Shown piece by piece: positions 19,589 to 25,850 of a stretch of DNA of 25,850 bases. Position 1 is the first letter of the stretch. Each line of letters opens with the position of its first letter. The notes beneath the pieces are model-generated. The model saw only the letters and a list, made by a program, of their open reading frames with translations, was not told where the DNA came from and did no database searches. The stretch comes from Ophiothrix spiculata (Eukaryota; Echinodermata; Ophiuroidea; Amphilepidida; Ophiotrichidae). The stretch lies in assembly GCA_000969725.1 (NCBI GenBank), contig JXSR01S002971.1, one strand, 5' to 3'. The position numbers and the translations under genes are program-made.

Positions 19589-19644
19589 TGCTCAGACCCC
19601 GGGTGTGCAAGCTCCCTCAGCACCCCCTGAATACGCCGGTGCTC

Positions 19645-20810
19645 CTCAGGAGATCATCAGACAATTTTGTATACAATGTAGACTGATTTTCATGTACATG
19701 TTTATTAAAATTGGATGGAACTGAAATGTGGCAACCAATACCAACTGGTTACTGGTGTGACAGGCAACACTGTTTGACTTAATAAATTCCTCCCCTCCCT
19801 GCCCAAATTAAATGTTAATGTAATCAATGTAAATAAACATTACATAAGCTCACAGAGAACATCAAATTCTGCTTACTTCATGAATATTTAATCAGTTTTC
19901 ATTGTACATTCACATGTTAAACAAACCCAACATTGCTGGGTGTACATGTATAATTGATTGGGTATGTTGACCTGTAATGAATGTCCACCAAATCTTGGCT
20001 TACAATACAGCTATTGATTGATTTCTTCCTGCTAAAACATTCTTCAGTTTCTGTTATTTATTTTCTTACTCCCATATTTAGGCAAGTCTACCGCCACTAT
20101 CCACAAGAATTTAACTATCTGGGCATACTATATGAAAAGTACATTAAATGTAAGCGGTGAAAACAAGGTTAACATCTCGATCCCCATTTTATTTTCATAC
20201 CTTTTATTAGAACCACCACTAAATTTTACAAATGTATTCCTTTTTTCAACCCAGTCCAGAAATGGGTTTTTATTTAAGACATACATATAGGACTGATTTC
20301 AGAGACCACAAGAGAACGTCCCCACGCCGTGGTCCCCATCAAATCAGGCGAATGCAATAACCAACATTACTCCTTTCATAATACCATCACATAAAATGCA
20401 TGAAGCACCCCCTATCACCATGACTTTTGATTTGTTTTAGCTAATTGGGTTTGTTTTTGGTAGATACAGTATTTATAATTAAATTAATTAATTAATTCTA
20501 CTACATGTATTAGTATATTGGAAAGCATGCATGTGCTCTTTATGTTTTTTGTAGACCCTCCAAAGGATTTGGCTTAAATATGCTTATTTTTTTCGGTTAT
20601 GGCCATTTGTTGTCAAATTAAATTTGGGTTGCTCTTTATCCATTTTCCAGTGCCACAACAAATGTTTGACGAAATACACACAGATTGTCACATTACTTCA
20701 TTTTAGGCTGTTTTTACTCAAAACAAATTTTCAATTTTTCATAAAATTCTAATATACTGGTAGTATTGCTTTAAAACAGCGTGTGTCCTAATGATTATAA
20801 CAACATTTAA
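19645..20810. other. Unassigned AT-rich DNA
   Basis: No gene is supported. A TTAA-rich simple repeat (attaattaattaattc) sits at 20483-20498. No frame, RNA gene or TIR pair found. Confidence 0.4.
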
Positions 20811-20814
20811 TGCA

Positions 20815-21610
20815 CTCAATTCAATTCAATGCAGGTCAATATTGGGTAGGCCTACTTTGGGAAACCCAAAGATCCCAATGCTGCCACCAAATTTAAACTG
20901 GTTAAATGCCAACAATCCCACTTTGTTGTTTCCCCTGAAACTCTAACCTGGATTTCTTGATTAAAATATGAAGCATTCAAATGCATAGACCAAAAGCAAA
21001 GTGGGGGGGAGATGTCCTCATCAGGTATATGTATCAATGAATGCACCCATGCCTTCATCATGTAACCATTGCCATCATATCCAATTGACAGAAACAAACA
21101 ATAGTCAATTTACCAATCAATTCAATATGGAGGTCCAATTTGGAATTTAAAAACCCAAGAATCCCACCGCTGCCACTGAATTTTGATTTTGCCTACAATC
21201 ATCACCCCTGCATACTATCACATTACAATTTTTTACGTGAATTCACAAATTCTCTTTTATGACCAACCCAGTCCAAAATTGATCTCAGGTCTCCGAATTG
21301 AAGATGGATGGGGATGTAGCAGCCGGGTTGCACCGTGTGAAAGAAGAACGTATCAATATCTTCATCCCAATATCTTACATCAACAATGCAGTCAGCATCA
21401 CAATTCTTCAGACAATGTAAACAAATATTCCAGATCACAGGGCATATTGTTTACAAACGAGACGGGTACCCTGCAATTCATGGTCACGTGACCCGTTTTG
21501 CTCGAGTAATTTTAGCAGAGACTTTAGAACAGTCCTTGTGTTACAATCAATATCAAGGCGTTATGGGACTCCAGGATCCCACCGCTGCCACCATGAAATT
21601 GCAAGAAGCC
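20815..21610. repeat. Three direct copies of a roughly 75-bp motif
   Basis: Copies centre on aaacccaaagatcccaatgc (20862-20881), aaacccaagaatcccaccgc (21151-21170) and gactccaggatcccaccgct (21567-21586), each continuing tgccaccaaattt-like. Copies 1 and 2 also share the upstream tcaattcaat ... ggtcaat. Spacing is about 290 and 415 bp. The minus frames at 20852-21097 and 21524-21745 include the motif but keep no shared peptide, so a non-coding repeat is likelier than duplicated exons. Confidence 0.6.
21482..21493. promoter_or_regulatory. GGTCACGTGACC palindrome (E-box / CLEAR-like)
   Basis: A perfect 12-bp palindrome containing GTCACGTGAC, the consensus for USF and MiT/TFE bHLH factors. A second CACGTG is at 21863-21868. 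No transcript start is proven nearby. Confidence 0.4.
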
Positions 21611-23012
21611 ACATTGCTGTCCGGTATGACTACCGGTAGGCCCAAAAACTTTGTGACAAACACATGAAAATTTTGCAAAAATTCCTCCTTTTAGAAACAT
21701 CCACTTGATGAAACAAAAAGTGACAGCAAAGTAATCCATTTGCAAACAATATCTAGGCTTAATTAGTGTAATGATAATGAGATAGGTCTAAAAGACCACT
21801 TCGGAAGTTCGGCATCTCATTTGATGCATCTGAATTTTACCCATACAGGAACGGGCCCGGGCCACGTGCGATAGATCTTAACAACAATCTGGATAATATG
21901 TACATTGTGCACAAAACATTGGGTACCGTATCGATTGAATTTTGGTATACGATAATACGAAGGTGGATCTGGTACAATAATAATGATTCACCAAACTGCA
22001 CAAAAAACTATAGGTAGATTCATACAAAATCCACCAAATAAAAAAATAGTATAGATGTGTTAGATTTTAAGGGGAATACCCGGGGGAACACCTCTCTTCA
22101 TCAGGTACAACAAAAGAAGGTACATTTGTAATCTACAAATGAAACTTACTAACAAACATAATTCCATAGCTGATGCAAATTATTTATTATAACTTACACA
22201 AAGCTCATTTACATGGAAACATGAGATAAAGCCGGAAATAAAAAAAAAAGTATAATTTATCACAAATTAATTAAAAATATATGTTATGTCTTCACTTATT
22301 TTCCCCTAGCTTAAGCTTTCAAAAGAAGAAATGTAGGCCCCCTAAAAGCCGTAAAACAGTTGGCAACTAGCGTTGGAAGAAAAAGAGCTGAAACAAAACT
22401 GATTCATTGAATCATAGCCGCTTTTCACGCATTTTTACCATGAATGGTCAAATCATAGTATCAGTACATGCCTTTGGCCATCTAAGGTCACTGTACATGC
22501 ACTGAACTGAATGGTCACTGTGCAATGAATGAATGGCAAGTTGGAACACCCACGGTCAATGCTGTACATGTATGCAGCTATGCACTGCCCTTGCACAGTG
22601 CACGGTACTTTAGCCCTAGCACTGGTGTGTGGATTTAAGCATGACATTTAAGAGCAACATTGGAAACACACATAATAAAACAACATTTAATCCCATAATT
22701 TGACATATATCGACCATATAACACCCTTTGCAGATTCATGTGACCTTTATTCACTATAGGAAAATTTATTTTAAAATAAAGATCACGCTAAATGGCTATA
22801 ATTTCGAACTATTTTGGACATGTTTTAATGTATCAGATCAGCTCATGATTCGCGTGACATTCACACTGCACTGACGAGTGCGACCATGGACGTGGCTTTG
22901 TTTCGTGAAACGACCACTTTGATTCCTCTTGTTTTTCGATATTTATGCTTATGGCAAGCTACTAAAATTGAATCTACTAAGAGAATACATATTAAGGAAA
23001 TGAAAAGTTAAC
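21611..23012. other. Unassigned DNA
   Basis: No gene is supported. 22440-22625 is somewhat less AT-rich, with recurrent gcact/tgcac and aatggtca words (minus frame 22453-22647, 64 codons, no domain). No TIR pairs were found. Confidence 0.4.
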
Positions 23013-23018
23013 ATACCT

Positions 23019-23141
23019 GAGTTTTAACCCGTGTTATCCTCGTGTTTTGTGATTATCCAGGCCAAGAGCCGTTCACTCGGATTTCAACGTCATTTCAATC
23101 AGTGTGTGTATGTGAGTGACTGAACAGCAAATTCGCCACCT
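23019..23141 (-). other. Candidate untranslated exon (weak)
   Basis: On the minus strand gattttag precedes this block and it ends ...aaactcag followed by gtatgtta, a strong match to a splice donor (CAG|GTATGT). All three minus frames contain stops, so if real it is 5'-UTR or non-coding RNA, with the transcript continuing to lower coordinates. No matching coding exon is visible in the window. Chance splice-like motifs are common, so this is only a candidate. Confidence 0.2.
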
Positions 23142-23290
23142 AAAATCAGACACCCTAGGTTCATGTATATTAGCAGTACATTGGGAACATTCACAAAAAC
23201 ATTAAATTTAGGGATTGGTTAGTTTTTATATTTTTATAAATTATGTCAGATGCGGGTAAGATCATGGAGGTACCTCCATTTCTACAACTC

Positions 23291-23455
23291 ATCGGATAGG
23301 GACTCCTGAGAATATAAGAAAAATCTTAGAACTGCTTTATCTTTCTTTGGTGAAGTTGTGGGTGGGCCTAGGCAAATCGGATAGGGACTCCTGAGAATGA
23401 TAAGAAAAATCTTAGAACGGCTTTCTTTGGGGACAGTTGTGAGTGGGCCTAGGCC
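23291..23455. repeat. Tandem duplication, 85-bp period x 2
   Basis: atcggatagggactcctgag starts both copies (23291, 23376). Both continue aagaaaaatcttagaac(t/g)gctt and end gtgggcctaggc. The second copy is slightly shortened. ORFs on both strands across it are by-products. Confidence 0.93.
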
Positions 23456-23638
23456 TACTAGGCCAAAGGAGTTAAAAACGGGGTCACTTTGTTTTGCGTT
23501 TTGGAGCAATCGGCGACGATCCGTTAGGGAGGGGGTGGATTGTCGGGTTTTGACCAAAAATGTTGATATGGGCAAAAAATGACAATAACGTATTTTTTGC
23601 CCCAACTTCTGGAAAGTCTAACTGAAATTTGCATTCGT

Positions 23639-23914
23639 GATATTTTGAACTTTTTTTTGCTTTTTGGAATTAGAAACAAATGTCTAGGAAGTTTTTTGTC
23701 AATTTTTTTATTTTTTTCCTTTTGAAAAGTTGTCAACATACAAATAGGCCAAAAATTGTCGTTTTGGTGGCAGCGATGGGATTTTTTACATGTTTGCATT
23801 TTTATTTTTATTTTTGCATTTTGGTTAAACTAAGATAAAAATCAAAAATTTGAGAAAACCCTTCCTAGACATTTGTTTCTAGATTCAAAAAAAGCAACAA
23901 AGTTCAACATTTCA
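23639..23914. repeat. Inverted repeat, about 70-bp arms
   Basis: The left arm (23639-23712) includes agaaacaaatgtctaggaag. The right arm (23845-23914) includes cttcctagacatttgtttct. Flanking words also pair (ttgaactttttttt against aaagttcaa), with a 132-nt spacer. A further relative, ttcctatcgacatgtgtttc, is at 24420-24439. Probably a decayed foldback transposon. Confidence 0.7.
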
Positions 23915-24016
23915 CAAATATTTGGTCAAAAACTAATATCATCAAGATGTTTAAAAATCCGCTTCTAAAAATGTACACCTTTATTCGTTTTTGCAATTAG
24001 TTTGAGAGTAAGAGTA

Positions 24017-24251
24017 CACTCTTAAAAAGAAAGGATCAAATTGATCCGATAAAGTATCAAATATGAGCTTACCCTCTTCCGGATCAATTTTGATCCAAAT
24101 TCTCCTCATATTTGATCCTTTTCAAAAAAGAGTGTGTTTGATCCGAAAAGGATCAAATTTGAGGAGAATTTGGATCAAAATTGATCCGGAAAAGGGTTAG
24201 CTCATATTTGATACTTTATCGGATCAATTTGATCCTTTCTTTTTAAGAGTG
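24017..24251. mobile_element. Foldback MITE with 107-bp arms
   Basis: The left arm 24017-24123 and right arm 24145-24251 are reverse complements with three mismatches, around a 21-nt loop. The tips are CACTCTTAAAAAGAAAGGAT, flanked by TA on both sides (24015-24016, 24252-24253), which fits Tc1/mariner-type insertion. The arms are packed with GGATCAA/TTGATCC words, giving nested smaller palindromes. No coding capacity. High arm identity suggests a recent or maintained copy. Confidence 0.92.
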
Positions 24252-24544
24252 TACAAAAATGAAACGGTTTATGCCATTTGAAGATCTACCCAGCCTTAAA
24301 TATGTAGGCCTACTGTGAAGTGGCCTAAAATGATTTTTTGTCATTTTTTGTCTATTTTAGGCCTAATTTTGGCAATATTTCAAAAAGTAAGTCAAAAATC
24401 AAAAAATTGAGAAACGCGTTCCTATCGACATGTGTTTCTAGATTCTAAAAAGCTTATTTTGAGGTCCTACTTTTATTTTTTCAAAATTTAGTTAGGTTGT
24501 TTACAAATATAGTGGTCCAAGAAAAAGGTTTTTTTGGACTTTGG

Positions 24545-24694
24545 TGCAAAATCATACATTTTGGTCCAAAGCTGACCTAACCATCATCTTCTACATGAAA
24601 ATCTACATCTAGAAATGTATACTTTTATTTGGATTTACTTATCGGTTGCTGAGTTACAAAGCGTAAAATATTTCAGAAAATGAGGGGCCTTAAC
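24545..24694 (-). repeat. Dispersed repeat, minus copy (pairs with 9191-9337)
   Basis: Read on the minus strand it follows 9191-9337 closely: cccctcattttctgaaatat, ctttgtaactcagcaaccgat, gaagatgatggttaggtca, ggaccaaaatgtatgatttt. The flanks differ. Confidence 0.75.
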
Positions 24695-24779
24695 GGAACT
24701 TTGACATTAATTTTACAGAAATTTGTCTCGAGCTCATATTATGAGGAAAAAATGTATTTTAACAGAAAAATGTGCATTT

Positions 24780-24976
24780 TAACAGAACTTAATTTAATTT
24801 GAAATTACGGAACGAGAAAAAAAGGTCCAGAAATTTTGCTGCTGGAAATTTTTGAATTATTTCCGTAAATTAACATTTTTTATGTTTTTATTTTTATTGT
24901 TTTCTAAAACAGATCTTCCGTAAATTTACGGAAAATCTGTTTTCTTAATTTATGGAGATTTCTAACAGTGTAAGGA
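24780..24976 (-). mobile_element. Tc1/mariner-like MITE end with TTTACGG palindrome
   Basis: On the minus strand TACACTGTTAGAAATCTCC (from about 24975) is a typical Tc1/mariner-like tip next to TA. A near-perfect 36-bp palindrome follows (24907-24942), with core TTCCGTAAATTTACGGAA (24916-24933). Further ttccgtaa / ttacggaa words occur at about 24816-24822 and 24862-24868. The other end was not found, so the left boundary is arbitrary. Confidence 0.5.
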
Positions 24977-25029
24977 CTAGTTGAGAACCCCCTGCTGTAG
25001 ACACTCCACCACAGTTGAGGGTCAGTGAT

Positions 25030-25527
25030 CCCAGGGGGGGGGGGGCACTCCCATATATTGGCACGCGTCATGCTCCTGTCGAATGATCCCCTTTTTTTGC
25101 TCCGCTCTCACCCAATGACTCCCCTTTTCACTGAGCTGTCACCCAATGACCCCCTATTATTTTGAAAGTCAGCCATTTTTATGGTGACTCTCCACCATTG
25201 CCCTGATTTTTCAAAAACCTATACACCGAATGACCCCCTTTTTTTGCTTAATTTGTTGATTTTTCGAAAATTTTCCGAAATTTCCCGAAAATTTCGAAGA
25301 TCAGCGATTTCGCAAATGTCAAAATTAGGCTTATTTTATTCAAAAACTTACACCGAATGACCCTGTTTTTCGCTTTTGCCAACAAATCGCTCGAAATGAC
25401 CCCATTTTTTACCCTCTACACCGAATGACCCCCTATTTTTCGATGTATTTCTTACCTATTGCCCCTACATTTCGAAAGCCGGTAGGAGCAGGTACGTCAC
25501 TTTCATATTTGAGTGCCCCCCCCCGGG
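25030..25527. mobile_element. 498-bp G/C-tract-ended element with 8-bp TSD
   Basis: The left end CCCAGGGGG...GCACTCCCATAT and right end ATATTTGAGTGCCCCC...CCGGG are inverted. TCAGTGAT lies at both flanks (25022-25029, 25528-25535); because GG precedes it on both sides the TSD could be up to 10 bp. The interior repeats caccgaatgaccccc-type words at least six times. Non-coding. Related in plan to 17036-17456. The 8-bp TSD favours hAT, but the tips are unusual. Confidence 0.85.
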
Positions 25528-25535
25528 TCAGTGAT

Positions 25536-25850
25536 ACATGGCACATATGGCATTATGCATTCTGCAGTAAAAATTTACAGACCACGGGTACCCCTGTAGT
25601 TTTGCATTGACCCCTCCCTAAATCTTAATACTTTAATGATTAATGCTCCCAGCCCCAGATGACTGGATTACGTAAGACAATGCAATTTATGTTTAATTAT
25701 GTGTATAAGTCATTCGGTTTGTTTACTTGAGATACATTAAACCAGTTACATAATCATACAGAGTGTCCCAGAAAACACGTATACAATTCATTTTTGCTCT
25801 TAATTTTCTTAGGTTTAATAAAGGACAGTCAGAAAGCAGATCAGAAAGTA
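25536..25850. other. Unassigned DNA
   Basis: No gene or repeat seen to the window end. Confidence 0.4.

Noticed and set aside
20852..21745. Minus-strand frames of 71-81 codons and the plus frames 21183-21667, considered as exons of one gene
   Set aside because: No recognisable domain, no consistent splice sites, and the shared stretch is a DNA repeat that is not kept in one peptide frame.
23282..23605. 107-codon minus frame
   Set aside because: It crosses the 85-bp tandem duplication and part of an AT-rich repeat; no domain is recognisable.

Overview
The window reads as AT-rich, non-coding DNA from an animal nuclear genome. The likely source is a marine invertebrate; the recurrent AGGCCTA words, the SINE type and the many short DNA transposons would suit an echinoderm, hemichordate or mollusc, but that is inference and not proven. 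No reading frame is long or conserved enough to support a protein-coding gene. There are no Shine-Dalgarno-led ORFs, no operons and no recognisable protein domains. The longest ORFs span an assembly gap (N at 12114-12973) and are artefacts.

What the sequence does hold is a dense, nested set of non-autonomous transposable elements. Several have directly readable ends and target-site duplications (TSDs): a 417-bp hAT-like MITE (14121-14537, TSD TTCAATTT), a 178-bp hAT-like MITE (6511-6688, TSD CCTAAGTC), a 649-bp piggyBac-like MITE (15034-15682, TTAA), a 589-bp TTAA-flanked element (7930-8518), a three-copy TTAA-flanked family ending AGGAGC (386-695, 8714-9038, 15833-15916), a CAAGGAATT-ended family (7152-7565 and relatives), a G/C-tract-ended element (25030-25527) and its cousin (about 17036-17456), and two long foldback elements (1471-1932; 24017-24251). 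A tRNA-derived SINE lies at about 2170-2465 on the minus strand, and a second tRNA-like sequence abuts the assembly gap.

Layout: 1-4240 is sparse DNA with one AGGAGC MITE, one foldback, the SINE and a striking 32-bp-stem hairpin. 4240-7790 is a degenerate repeat array (recurrent words around catcatgaatat and gtctcagaga) split by at least four insertions and by a 562-bp head-to-tail duplication, whose second copy preserves the empty site of a later MITE insertion. 7790-9340 holds two TTAA elements and a dispersed repeat. 9651-11665 holds two more relatives of the CAAGGAATT family. 13000-17460 is a run of hAT, piggyBac and poly-C elements. 18000-19640 is a mosaic of GC-richer transposon ends. 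20810-21610 carries three direct copies of a roughly 75-bp motif. 22990-23140 contains a weak candidate for a minus-strand untranslated exon. 23290-25530 holds tandem, inverted and palindromic repeats.

There is no gene set here to act together. The value of the window is as a record of nested transposition and duplication. I found no evidence for a new multi-gene system.
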